Below are positions 1 to 9,973 of a stretch of 62,029 bases of DNA, piece by piece; position 1 is the stretch's first letter; each line of letters begins with the position of its first letter. Origin of the DNA: Myxococcaceae bacterium (lineage in GTDB: Bacteria; Myxococcota; Myxococcia; Myxococcales; Myxococcaceae); NCBI GenBank assembly GCA_019686135.1, contig JADGHL010000013.1, positions 1-62,029 on the forward strand, read 5' to 3'. The notes under the pieces are model-generated. The model was not told the DNA's origin. It searched no databases and saw only the letters and a program-made list of their open reading frames with translations. The position numbers were made by a program, and so were the translations under genes.

Positions 1-1740
1 GCCCCCAGCGGATCCACCCAGCAGGAGACGAAGCCCGGCACCCCGCCGCCGCCTCCTCCCGGCCCGCCGTCGAAGCCGGCGCCGAAGCACCCCGGCATGG
101 TCACCCTGACCATCGACGGCAAAGAGGTCGTGGTGAAGCCGGGGACCAACATGATCGAGGCGGCGAAGCAGGCCGGCTCGGAGATCCCCTACTACTGCTA
201 CCACCCGCGGCTCTCCATCGCCGCCAACTGCCGCATGTGCCTGGTGGAGGTCTCGCCGGGTCCGCCGAAGCTCGTCCCCGCCTGCCAGACGGCGATCGCC
301 GAAGGCCAGGTGGTGAAGACGAAGACCCCGAAGGTCGCTGAGGAGCAGCGCGCGGTGATGGAGTTTTTGCTCCTCAACCACCCGGTGGATTGCGCGATCT
401 GCGATCAGGCGGGTGAGTGCAAGCTGCAGGACTACTACATGCGGTACGACCACCGGCCCTCGCGGCTAGATGGTCCGAAGATCCTCCGTAACAAGCGCAA
501 GGTGCTCGGCGATCTGGTGGTGCTCGATCAGGAGCGCTGCGTCCAGTGCACTCGCTGCGTGCGCTTCATGGCCGAGGTGGCGAAGGAGCCGCAGCTCGGG
601 ATGTTCGGTCGCGGATCGCACGAGTACATCGACACCTTCCCCGGCCAGAAGCTGGACTCGAACTACTCGGGGAACATCGTCGACATCTGCCCGGTGGGCG
701 CGCTGCTCAACCGCGACTTCCGCTTCCGCGCCCGCGCCTGGTACCTGTCCACCGCGCCGTCCATCTGCACCGGCTGCTCGCGCGGCTGCAACATCTTCGC
801 GGACTTCTTCGGGCAGGACACCTACCGCTACCGCCCGCGCGAGAACGAGGAGATCAACAAGAGCTGGATGTGCGACCAGGGCCGGCTCTCGTACAAGTAC
901 CTCAACACCGCGCGCGCGCTCCGCGCGTCGGTGGGCAAGGGCAACGAGCGCCAGGAGGTCGCTCCCCAGCAGGCCGCCCGCGCCGCCGCCGAGAAGCTCA
1001 AGCCGCTCGCCGGCCAGGGCACGCTCGCGGTGATGGCCTCCGCGGTGGCGTCCAACGAGGATCTGCTCGGCGCGCTCACCTTCGCGCGCGACGTGCTGGG
1101 TGCCAAAGCCGTCTATGCGGCGGGCCGCCCGGACGGCAAGGGCGACCACTTCCTGATGACCGGGGACAAGAACCCCAACCGCAAGGGACTGGAGTGGATC
1201 GCGAAGGGCCTCGGCCTCGAGCTCAAGACCTTCGACGCGCTGATGACCGCGCTGGACGACGGCAAGGTGAAGGCGCTGTACGCAGTGGGCACCGAGGTCC
1301 CGGTCGATCCGGCGGTGTTCGCGAGCGTGGCGCAGAACCTCGAGGTCTTCGTCGCGCAGACGTTCAACCTCAACGCGGTCACCGACCACGCGCACGTGGT
1401 GCTCCCAGCAGCCGTCCACGTGGAGGACGAGGGCTCGTTCGTGAACGGAGACGGCATCATCCAGCGCTTCCGCAAGGCGTACCCGCCGAGGGGCGAGAGC
1501 GTGCCGCACTGGAAGTGGGCAATGGAGCTGGCGCGCGAGCTGGAGGTCCTCACCCCGTACGTCACCTCGAAGGACGTGTGGGCCCAGCACGCGAAGAACG
1601 TCCCCGAGCTTTCGGCGTTCGAGTGGGACAAGGCGGCGCCGCTCGGCAACCCGAAGGGCGTGCACAACCTCCCGGCCGCCGCCGACGGACGGCCGCCCGG
1701 CTACCGCGAGTACGGCGTCCCGCGCGTGAGGGGGATCTAG
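1..1740 (+). CDS. nuoG: NADH-quinone oxidoreductase subunit G (NuoG), 5' end outside window
   Basis: NuoG carries iron-sulfur clusters in the peripheral arm of complex I and passes electrons from the NADH-binding subunits towards quinone. Numbering from the ATG at 97, the [2Fe-2S] N1b ligands are C34, C45, C48 and C63. The N5 ligands are H95, C99, C102 and C108. The N4 ligands are C148, C151, C154 and C198. An N7-type set follows: C224, C227, C231 and C259 (CxxCxxxCx27C). The frame is open without a stop from base 1 through a Pro-rich stretch (PPPPPPGPP) to the ATG at 97, and that ATG has no Shine-Dalgarno. The true start is therefore probably upstream of the window and the protein has a Pro-rich N-terminal extension. 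The C-terminal molybdopterin-oxidoreductase-like region is short, so the protein is much smaller than the roughly 900-residue E. coli form. Three bases separate it from nuoH. Confidence 0.93.
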   Translation, partial: APSGSTQQETKPGTPPPPPPGPPSKPAPKHPGMVTLTIDGKEVVVKPGTNMIEAAKQAGSEIPYYCYHPRLSIAANCRMCLVEVSPGPPKLVPACQTAIAEGQVVKTKTPKVAEEQRAVMEFLLLNHPVDCAICDQAGECKLQDYYMRYDHRPSRLDGPKILRNKRKVLGDLVVLDQERCVQCTRCVRFMAEVAKEPQLGMFGRGSHEYIDTFPGQKLDSNYSGNIVDICPVGALLNRDFRFRARAWYLSTAPSICTGCSRGCNIFADFFGQDTYRYRPRENEEINKSWMCDQGRLSYKYLNTARALRASVGKGNERQEVAPQQAARAAAEKLKPLAGQGTLAVMASAVASNEDLLGALTFARDVLGAKAVYAAGRPDGKGDHFLMTGDKNPNRKGLEWIAKGLGLELKTFDALMTALDDGKVKALYAVGTEVPVDPAVFASVAQNLEVFVAQTFNLNAVTDHAHVVLPAAVHVEDEGSFVNGDGIIQRFRKAYPPRGESVPHWKWAMELARELEVLTPYVTSKDVWAQHAKNVPELSAFEWDKAAPLGNPKGVHNLPAAADGRPPGYREYGVPRVRGI

Positions 1741-1743
1741 GCG

Positions 1744-3183
<1,440 letters not shown>

Positions 3184-3206
3184 CCACTCCTCACCACGAA
3201 CTTGAA

Positions 3207-3989
3207 ATGGCTTATTACAAGGCGAGCAAAGACCCGACGAAGGACCTGCGCGAGCGCCTCTACGTTCCTGAGCTGCTGAGGGGGCTCGGGATCACCGCGC
3301 GGCACTTCTTCCGAAACCTCTTCGGGACGCGGGACACCAACCTCGAGGTCGTGGACCGCAAGGGGTTGAGCCTCGTCTCCACGGTGCAGTACCCCGAGGA
3401 GAAGCCGATCTACCCGGAGGGCTACCGCGGCCTGCACCGCCTGGTCCCGCGCGAGGACGGCAAGCCGCGCTGCGTCGCCTGCTACATGTGCGCGACGATC
3501 TGCCCGGCGCAGTGCATCTACATCGAAGCCGGCGAGTACGACTCGGCCGCGCCCGAGGCCGAGAGCCGGGTGATCGAGAAGTACCCCACCAAGTTCGTCA
3601 TCGACGAGCTGCGCTGCGTGGTGTGCGGCCTGTGCGTGGAGGCGTGTCCCAAGGACGCCATCCGCATGGACACCGGCACCCACGCGAAGTCGGCCTATGT
3701 GCGCGCCGGGTTCGCGCTCGACATCTACGACGAGACCGGCAAGCCCGAGCTGCTCCGGGGCCCCGCGGTCTCCCACCCGTCCGATCCGTGGAACCGACGC
3801 GACGGCTCGGAGGCTCCCGCGCACCCGATCAAGGAAGCCCACACCCGCCTCGGCGAGGGCGACGTCCGCTACACCCGCGAAGGCCACGGACACGGGCACG
3901 GCCAAACTCCGGCCCTGCCGGCCAGCGGCCACAAGGTGGAAATCGACACCTCGAAACAAATTCCAGTCACGAAATTCATCAAACAGTGA
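3207..3989 (+). CDS. nuoI: NADH-quinone oxidoreductase subunit I (NuoI)
   Basis: NuoI carries the two [4Fe-4S] clusters N6a and N6b that relay electrons to N2 next to the quinone site. Two classical ferredoxin motifs are visible: C89, C92, C95, C99 and C137, C140, C143, C147, each ending in CP. The product is 260 residues, longer than the usual 150-230. The extra length is a C-terminal tail containing GHGHGHG, echoing the His-rich tail of NuoH. It lies 23 bases after nuoH without a strong Shine-Dalgarno. No nuoJ-N genes follow: the next gene is unrelated, so the complex I genes are split, or this is one of several nuo loci. Confidence 0.94.
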   Translation: MAYYKASKDPTKDLRERLYVPELLRGLGITARHFFRNLFGTRDTNLEVVDRKGLSLVSTVQYPEEKPIYPEGYRGLHRLVPREDGKPRCVACYMCATICPAQCIYIEAGEYDSAAPEAESRVIEKYPTKFVIDELRCVVCGLCVEACPKDAIRMDTGTHAKSAYVRAGFALDIYDETGKPELLRGPAVSHPSDPWNRRDGSEAPAHPIKEAHTRLGEGDVRYTREGHGHGHGQTPALPASGHKVEIDTSKQIPVTKFIKQ

Positions 3990-4028
3990 GTCGTGAGTGG
4001 TGGGCTGGGCTTCGGGTAGATTGCCGGG

Positions 4029-4778
4029 ATGGTTCCGGATCCTGCCGCCCGCCCTTCCGCTGCTGACTCAGTCGCTGCTCCCATGGTGGCCCGGATTCCG
4101 GCGCCTCAGGAGTACGTCGGCGTCTTCCTTTTCTTTGGCCTGTTTGGCGCGCTCGCGTTCCGGCTGGCACAGGCGCAGGTCGCGCGCGATCCGAGTCTGT
4201 CCGCGTGGCTGTGGATCGCCGCGGCGGCGTTCGCCGGCTACGTGGTGAGCGACTTCGTCTCCGGGCTGGTCCACTGGACCTTCGACACCTGGGGTTCGAA
4301 CGACTCCTTCATCGTGGGCAAGGCGTTCATCCACCACTTCCGGATGCACCACTTCGATCCGAAGGACATCACCCGCCACGGGTTCGTCGCCACCAACGGC
4401 AACAACTGTCTTGCCACCCTGCCCGCCCTCGCCGCGGCGCTGTTCATCCCGCTCGAGGCGCCCTGGGCCAGCGCGGCCGTCGCCTTCGTCGTCTCGCTGT
4501 GCTTGGGCGTCTTCATGACCAACCAGTTCCACAAGTGGGCACACGCGGACGCGGTCGGGCCGTTCGTCGCGTTCCTTCAGGCGTCGGGACTCGCCCTCGG
4601 CCGCGAGCACCACGACATCCACCACCGCGCGCCGTTCGACACGCACTACTGCATCACCACCGGCTGGCTGAACCGGCCGCTCATGGCGATCGGCTTCTTC
4701 CGCGGGATGGAGCGGCTCATCTCTCGGATCACCGGCGCGGTCCCGCGACGCGACGACCTGCGCGACCCGGAGCGCTGA
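4029..4778 (+). CDS. carF: CarF / TMEM189-type lipid desaturase (plasmanylethanolamine desaturase family)
   Basis: This family (Kua/TMEM189/PEDS1) introduces the vinyl-ether bond of plasmalogens. In Myxococcus xanthus, CarF is needed for the response to singlet oxygen that switches on carotenoid synthesis. The 249-residue protein has hydrophobic segments at about residues 27-45, 55-75 and 130-165. Its many conserved histidines lie in GLVHWTFD, HHFRMHHFDPKDITRHGF, NQFHKWAH and REHHDIHHRAPFDTHYC, which matches the di-metal ligand pattern of the family. The start at 4029 gives 18 residues before a second ATG at 4083 that could also be used. No Shine-Dalgarno decides between them. It follows nuoI by 39 bases but is functionally unrelated. 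Confidence 0.9.
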   Translation: MVPDPAARPSAADSVAAPMVARIPAPQEYVGVFLFFGLFGALAFRLAQAQVARDPSLSAWLWIAAAAFAGYVVSDFVSGLVHWTFDTWGSNDSFIVGKAFIHHFRMHHFDPKDITRHGFVATNGNNCLATLPALAAALFIPLEAPWASAAVAFVVSLCLGVFMTNQFHKWAHADAVGPFVAFLQASGLALGREHHDIHHRAPFDTHYCITTGWLNRPLMAIGFFRGMERLISRITGAVPRRDDLRDPER

Positions 4779-4784
4779 CCGGTC

Positions 4785-5171
4785 CTACGGCCACACGTTG
4801 GAGTTCTGGTCGGTCAGCTCTCCGCGCTGCGGACGGACGACGCAGAACCGGTGCCCGGTCGGCGCCTCCATCACGTACCAGGTCTTCACCTTGCGGAGCA
4901 GCTTCGCCCCCAGCCCCTCGAGCCGCTTCACCTCGGCTTCTTGATCGTCGGTCTCGATGTCGAGGTGGATCCGGCTCTCGTGACCGACGCTCGACTGCAC
5001 CAGAAGCATCGGCTCCTCTGGCGACGCCGACGACAGCTCTCGATAGGTCGGATGCTGCGGGTTGGGCGGCGCCACGGTCCTCCCGAGCGCCCCGGCCCAG
5101 AAGCGCGCAGCTCCCTCGATGTCGTCGGACTGGACGTCGAACACGAACGCGACGGGTCGGCTGTGGTGCAT
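4785..5171 (-). CDS. VOC (glyoxalase/bleomycin-resistance fold) family protein
   Basis: A 128-residue protein of the vicinal oxygen chelate superfamily. The N-terminus (VAFVFDVQSDD) leads into a beta-alpha-beta module containing FWAGALGR. A second module follows with HLDIETDD and a terminal GHRFCVV strand, as in the glyoxalase-like subfamily. The reading frame extends much further upstream, but that part is Arg/Pro-rich with no fold. The ATG at 5171 starts exactly at the family's N-terminus and has a GGCGGAG Shine-Dalgarno-like sequence upstream. The substrate cannot be told from the sequence. It converges on carF with a 6-base gap. Confidence 0.8.
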   Translation of the reverse strand: MHHSRPVAFVFDVQSDDIEGAARFWAGALGRTVAPPNPQHPTYRELSSASPEEPMLLVQSSVGHESRIHLDIETDDQEAEVKRLEGLGAKLLRKVKTWYVMEAPTGHRFCVVRPQRGELTDQNSNVWP

Positions 5172-5541
5172 GCACCCGGAGATACTCCGCCCGGCCCCCT
5201 CCCCGCTCCTGAAATTTGCTCCGGAAACGATCTCGCCCCGGTCGCCGCGCACAGGCTGCGCGCTCGCTCCCGCTGCCGCGTGTCCCTCCCCGTGCCGGTC
5301 GCAACGCACTGGCTGCTCGTTCGGCACGCGCCGTGCGTTCTCTCCCGGTGCTGGCGCTCGCGTTCGATGAGGGATCTTGGGCCGAGAGCGATCCGGCTGC
5401 TCGGGCCATCTCCGGCGAAGACCGCCGCGGCCGCGAACCGCCCGTCCGAGGCCGAGCGCACATCGGGCAGGCTCGGGCGCCAATGACGAGGCGCTGAACG
5501 GGCAGGTCGCGGGACGGAGAGCGGTCCTGTACGGTGCGCCC
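5172..5541. other. Gene-free stretch between VOC gene and EIIC gene
   Basis: About 370 bases lie between two divergent genes. Open frames exist on both strands, as expected in DNA this GC-rich, but their products are Arg/Pro/Ala-rich without recognisable folds. The region should hold the promoters of both neighbours. I see no convincing -35/-10 pair, hairpin or repeat. Confidence 0.5.
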
Positions 5542-6864
5542 GTGAGCGATCCTTCTCACGTCGCGGCGGACGCGCCGTTCGCCCGGGTCCGTGCGCGCCT
5601 GCAGCGCGTCGGCGACTTCTTCCTCCACCAGCGGCACCTCGCCGCCGTCCGCGACGGGGTGATGGGCGCGCTCCCGCTGGTGCTGGTGGGATCGCTCTTC
5701 CTCCTGGTGGCGCAGCCGCCCTCGAAGATCCTTCAGGACGCCGTGGCGGACTGGGTCCCCGTCCTGCTTGTCCCCTACCGGATGCTGGGCGGCCTCATCG
5801 CCGTCTACGTCACCTTCGCCGCGGCCCACTCGCTGGCGAAGAGCTACGGGCTGGACCCGCTCGCCAACGGGCTGCTGGCGATGGCGGCCTTCCTCGTCGC
5901 TGCGTTCCCCACTCCGGGCGTGACCAGCGTGGCCGCTGCTCCGGCGCTGCCGATCGCGCGGCTCGGCGCCGGCGGGATGTTCGCCGGCCTGTTGATCGCC
6001 ATCGCCACGGTCGAGATCACCCGCTTCTTCGTCCGGCGAAACCTCACCATCCGGCTGCCGCCCACGGCGCCCGAGGCGGTGATCCGCTCGTTCGTGGCGC
6101 TGGTTCCGGCGGTGGCGGTGCTCGTCCTCACGTTCGCGGTGGTCCACCTCGCGCGCCTCGATCTCGTGCACCTGCTGGAAGCGGCGACCCGGCCGCTGCT
6201 CGTGGCGACGGGATCGCTTCCGGCCGCGTGCGCGGTCGTGTCGGTGGACAGCGCGCTGTGGCTGCTCGGGGTTCACGCCACAGCGGCGCTGGCCACGCTC
6301 AAGCCGCTGTGGGAGTCCATGCTGGTGCAGAACATGGAGGCGGCCGCGCACGGCGCCGCCGTGCTGCCGAACATCGCCACCCAGCAGTTCTACATCTGGT
6401 TCGTCTGGCAGGGCGGGAGCGGGATGACGCTCCCATTGGCCGTGCACTTGGCCTTCGCCCGATCGCGGCAGCTCAGGAGCCTGGGCCGGGTCGCGCTGCT
6501 CCCGGCGGTCTGCAACGTCAACGAGCCGATCCTCTTCGGGATCCCTGTGGTGATGAACCCGCGGCTGGTCATCCCCTTCTTCCTGGCGCCGCTCGCCGCC
6601 GCCGTCACCTCGTACACGGCCTTCCACTTCGACCTCGTCACCCGGCCGTACCTCGAGACGTTGTGGACGCTCCCCGCCCCGCTGGGCGCGTTCTTCACCA
6701 CGGGCGGAGACTGGCGCGCGGTGGTCCTGCAGCTGTTCAACTTCGCGCTGGGGTTCGGCGTCTACTGGCCGTTCGTCCGGCGCTACGATCGGGATCTGGT
6801 CGCCCGCGAAGAGAGCGGCCAGCCGCAGCCCGCCGGCCTTTCCACCTCGCCGGCCGGCGCATAG
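5542..6864 (+). CDS. PTS sugar transporter subunit EIIC (lactose/cellobiose/chitobiose class)
   Basis: The membrane permease component of a phosphotransferase system, which moves a sugar across the inner membrane while the EIIB partner phosphorylates it. The 440-residue protein has about ten hydrophobic segments. It carries the class hallmark NVNEPILFGIPVVMNP at about residue 325, and GVHA near residue 240. The frame is open for 55 codons upstream, but the product matches the family only from the GTG at 5542 (VSDPSHV...). No EIIA or EIIB gene is present in the window, so this permease is an orphan here. The sugar is unknown; beta-glucosides or chitobiose are typical for the class. Confidence 0.87.
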   Translation: MSDPSHVAADAPFARVRARLQRVGDFFLHQRHLAAVRDGVMGALPLVLVGSLFLLVAQPPSKILQDAVADWVPVLLVPYRMLGGLIAVYVTFAAAHSLAKSYGLDPLANGLLAMAAFLVAAFPTPGVTSVAAAPALPIARLGAGGMFAGLLIAIATVEITRFFVRRNLTIRLPPTAPEAVIRSFVALVPAVAVLVLTFAVVHLARLDLVHLLEAATRPLLVATGSLPAACAVVSVDSALWLLGVHATAALATLKPLWESMLVQNMEAAAHGAAVLPNIATQQFYIWFVWQGGSGMTLPLAVHLAFARSRQLRSLGRVALLPAVCNVNEPILFGIPVVMNPRLVIPFFLAPLAAAVTSYTAFHFDLVTRPYLETLWTLPAPLGAFFTTGGDWRAVVLQLFNFALGFGVYWPFVRRYDRDLVAREESGQPQPAGLSTSPAGA

Positions 6865-6878
6865 GGTCCCCGGCGTCG

Positions 6879-7250
6879 ATGAAGAAGTACCGCGTCTCCG
6901 TCTGCAAAGGGCCGGACTGCCGCCGCAACGGCTCAGAGCACGTGTTCCTCGCCGCGAAGGAGGAGGTGCAGCGGCTGGGGCTCCAGGTGCGGTGCGAACT
7001 GTACCGCGGCGGCTGCTATGGGCTGTGCGACCTCGGCCCGAACTGCGTCATCCGCGAGGCGGACCCGGCGCGGAAAAAGGATCCGTTCTCGCCGGAGGAC
7101 TTCCAGCTGATGGGGTGGCCGGACGAGGTCCACTACCCGCGGATGACGCCGGAGAAGATGGTCCGCGTGCTGCGCGAGCACGTCGATCAGGACCGGCCGG
7201 TCGAAGAGCTCCGCGCCCACGGAGACGATCCGGAGCCGCACGGAGGCTGA
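6879..7250 (+). CDS. Thioredoxin-like [2Fe-2S] ferredoxin
   Basis: A 123-residue electron carrier related to the NuoE / thioredoxin-like [2Fe-2S] fold. The four cluster ligands are visible as CKGPDC (Cx4C) near the N-terminus and GGCYGLC (Cx3C) near residue 50, followed by GPNCVI. The start ATG lies 14 bases after the EIIC stop, so the two genes may be co-transcribed, but no shared function is evident. The C-terminal 30 residues are acidic and variable. The redox partner is unknown. Confidence 0.85.
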   Translation: MKKYRVSVCKGPDCRRNGSEHVFLAAKEEVQRLGLQVRCELYRGGCYGLCDLGPNCVIREADPARKKDPFSPEDFQLMGWPDEVHYPRMTPEKMVRVLREHVDQDRPVEELRAHGDDPEPHGG

Positions 7251-7257
7251 CCGGTCA

Positions 7258-9828
7258 TCACGGCGCCGGCGGTTCGAACACGCCGTCCCAATCCGCTGGC
7301 GGCGGCGTGGCGATCAGCGTCCGGCAGCGCGCCACGTAGACGGCGGCCACCGGATCGTTGAACCGCGAGACGCACGCGGCGAAGCGCTCCATCGCCCGGG
7401 CGAAGTCGCGCTGGTGGTAGGCCCCGAGCGCCCCGGCGAACTCCTCGAGCCCGGCGAGCCGCTCGTCCGCTTCGCCCTTGCGTGCGACCAGCTCGAAGAT
7501 GCGCTCCGCCTTCGGCGCGCCGGGCACGCGGATCCGGTCCACCTCGCGGAACACGAACCCATCGCCTGCGCGGTCGACCGTGGCCTCCCCGGCCAGGATG
7601 AACGTCCCGTACGCGCGGTTGGCGCCCTGTAGCCGCGCGGCGAGGTTCACGGCGCGGCCGATCGCCGTATATGCCGCCTGCACGTGGGAGCCCACGTGCC
7701 CCACCACCGCATCGCCGGTGTTGATGCCCGCGCGCGCGACGATGCGTGCGCCGAAGCGGTCCTCCCATTCGGGCTGCATCCGCTCCACCACCTCGCGCAT
7801 CCGCAACGCGCTCTCGCACGCCAGCGCGGCGTGGCGCGGGTTCGGGTTCGGCGCGTTCCACAACGCCATCACCGCGTCCCCGATGAACTTGTCGAGGTGC
7901 CCGCTCGTGTCGCGCACCTGCCGGGTCATCTCCGCGAAGTACGTCTGCAACAGCTCGACCAGCTCGTCCGCCCGAAGCTGCTCGGCGATACGGGTGAAGC
8001 CCTCGAGATCGGAGAAGTAGACCGTGACCTCGCGCCGCTCGGGACGGATGAGGTCGAAGTCGCGCGCCACCTTCCGGGCCACCTCCGGCGACACGCTCCG
8101 CCCGAGCACCGAGAAGATGAAGTCCCTCACCTCGCGCTCGGTGCGGAAGGCGTGCACGGTGGTGAGCACGAACGTGGAGCCCAGCGCGACGAGCGGCCCC
8201 ACCACGGCGATCCACTGCTGGTGCTCCACGAAGAGAAAGCGCGCGAACCACACGTACCCGCCACCCACCGCGAAGAGCCCGCCCACGTACAACGCCGCGC
8301 CCACCGCGGAGCGCAAGAGGCCCGACAGCAAAAGCGCCAGGAGCGCACCGGCGAACGCCAGCACCACCGCCGCGAGCAGATCGACCTTCGGCGGCACCCG
8401 GACGATCCCTTCGGAGCGCAACAGGTTCGCCACCGCCTGGCCCACGATCGCCCCGCCGGGGGTGAGCGCGCCGATCGGCGTGGCCCGGAAGTCGTTCCGC
8501 TGGCTGGTGCCGTCGGTGAAGATCACCACCTTGTCCTCGAGCTCGCGCAACGGTCGCATCGGCTTGCCGTCCGCGCGGTCGTTGAGCTGGCGGATCACGC
8601 TCCACGCCGACAGGTAGGTCCCCAACGAGCCGCGCCCACCGTCGCTCTCCGCCGCGTCCCAGCGGATCAGCGAGTACCCGGATGGATCCATCGGGATGGA
8701 GAGGGCGCCGCCGATGTGGAGACGTCCGTCCCGGTAGACGAGCGTGTCGGCGTGCGCCCACCGCATCGCCGCGGCCAGTGGCATGGACGGAAGCACGTGG
8801 AGCCGGTCCCGGGTCCGGTAGGCGTACAGGTGCTGGATCCCGCGCACCGCCCCGTCCAGGTCCGGCCGCATCAGCACCGCCCCATAGCCGCTCTTCGTGC
8901 CCAGGAGCGCGGCGTTCGGCGGCGTGATGGTGTCGAGCAGCGGAAGCGCCTCCGGGTTGAGCCCCTCCACGTGCACCTCGGCCAGCGCCACGGCGAGGTC
9001 CGCGGGGGTGACCTCCCACGGGGCGACTTCGTCGGTGCGGGGACGGATCACCGGCTCCCGCGCCGCGCCGAAGGACGCAAGGAGCCGGCGCGCGTCGTCT
9101 TCGGACTCCACGCCGGACCACACCTGCAGCCGCTGGCCCTCTGGGACGGAGAAGGCGCGCCTTCGGGTGGCGAGGACCTTCCGCAGAAGCTCGTACGTCT
9201 CCTCGCGCGACTCCACCTGCTCCACCAGGGCGATCCGGGGCAACAGCGGCTGGATGTGCAGGTGGTGCTCTTCGCGATCGCCGGAGAAGGCCAACACGGA
9301 TTTGTCCGGCACCGAGTCCAGCAGCGCGCGGAAGCGCAGATCGTCGTCCAGCTCCAGATCGTCCAGGCCGAACGTCGCCCCGACGCGCGACGCGCAGGCG
9401 TGCGGGCTGAGCGCCGGATAGAGCGCGTCCACCAGCACGAGGCGCGCGCCCTCCTCCACCATCTCGCGCACCAGCCCCCCCACGACCTCGCGGGGCCACG
9501 GCTGCGTGGCGATGCCGGGATCGCGCGCGTCCGCCGCGGCCACCAGCGTCTCCTCGTCCATGGCGACGATCGCCACGTCCCTGGGCGGCTGCGAAGCGCG
9601 CCCCAACGCCCGGGCGCGCCAGTCATAAGTCCGAAGCTCCAGCTCCTCCAGCCAGGTGCGCAGCCTGAGGTGCCAACGCAACTTTCCGCCCGCGTCCTCC
9701 CACTCGGCGCGCGGCACGCGGAAATACACGATGAGGCCGATGAGCGCGCCGAACAGCGCCGCCGAGCCGAGCGCGAAGCCGGACTTCCGGAGGAAGCGGC
9801 CCGCGGAGGATCCAGGTGGCTTTTGCAC
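7258..9828 (-). CDS. CHASE2-domain class III adenylate/guanylate cyclase
   Basis: An 856-residue membrane cyclase. An N-terminal membrane helix (about 15-35) is followed by an extracytoplasmic CHASE2 sensor domain (about 40-430, with VAIVAMDEETL and LVLVDALYP). Three membrane segments lie at about 470-560. The class III catalytic domain begins with the metal site FSDLEGFT (605-612) and continues with GDAVMALWNAP and the GRAVNLAARL segment, which keeps the catalytic Asn and Arg. The usual acidic residue after the Gly is Arg here. A short TPR-like tail ends in PPADWDGVF, a motif shared with the second CHASE2 cyclase of this window. It probably makes cAMP, but the signal is unknown. It converges on the ferredoxin gene and diverges from a lipoprotein gene. 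Confidence 0.9.
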   Translation of the reverse strand: MQKPPGSSAGRFLRKSGFALGSAALFGALIGLIVYFRVPRAEWEDAGGKLRWHLRLRTWLEELELRTYDWRARALGRASQPPRDVAIVAMDEETLVAAADARDPGIATQPWPREVVGGLVREMVEEGARLVLVDALYPALSPHACASRVGATFGLDDLELDDDLRFRALLDSVPDKSVLAFSGDREEHHLHIQPLLPRIALVEQVESREETYELLRKVLATRRRAFSVPEGQRLQVWSGVESEDDARRLLASFGAAREPVIRPRTDEVAPWEVTPADLAVALAEVHVEGLNPEALPLLDTITPPNAALLGTKSGYGAVLMRPDLDGAVRGIQHLYAYRTRDRLHVLPSMPLAAAMRWAHADTLVYRDGRLHIGGALSIPMDPSGYSLIRWDAAESDGGRGSLGTYLSAWSVIRQLNDRADGKPMRPLRELEDKVVIFTDGTSQRNDFRATPIGALTPGGAIVGQAVANLLRSEGIVRVPPKVDLLAAVVLAFAGALLALLLSGLLRSAVGAALYVGGLFAVGGGYVWFARFLFVEHQQWIAVVGPLVALGSTFVLTTVHAFRTEREVRDFIFSVLGRSVSPEVARKVARDFDLIRPERREVTVYFSDLEGFTRIAEQLRADELVELLQTYFAEMTRQVRDTSGHLDKFIGDAVMALWNAPNPNPRHAALACESALRMREVVERMQPEWEDRFGARIVARAGINTGDAVVGHVGSHVQAAYTAIGRAVNLAARLQGANRAYGTFILAGEATVDRAGDGFVFREVDRIRVPGAPKAERIFELVARKGEADERLAGLEEFAGALGAYHQRDFARAMERFAACVSRFNDPVAAVYVARCRTLIATPPPADWDGVFEPPAP

Positions 9829-9973
9829 GCGCGCAATCTAGCCCGGGAGCGCACGCGTCCCACCTTCTGTGCGCACCCAGCGCGATGCGCGCACGCTGCG
9901 GCGCCCGCACGGTCGCCTGCTATGCTCGTTACGACTCCGAGGCGGCCGGCCTCCACGACCCCTGGCAGAACCC

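Noticed and set aside
5172-5483. N-terminal extension of the VOC protein
   Set aside because: The extension is Arg/Pro-rich and unlike the family; the ATG at 5171 begins at the conserved first strand.
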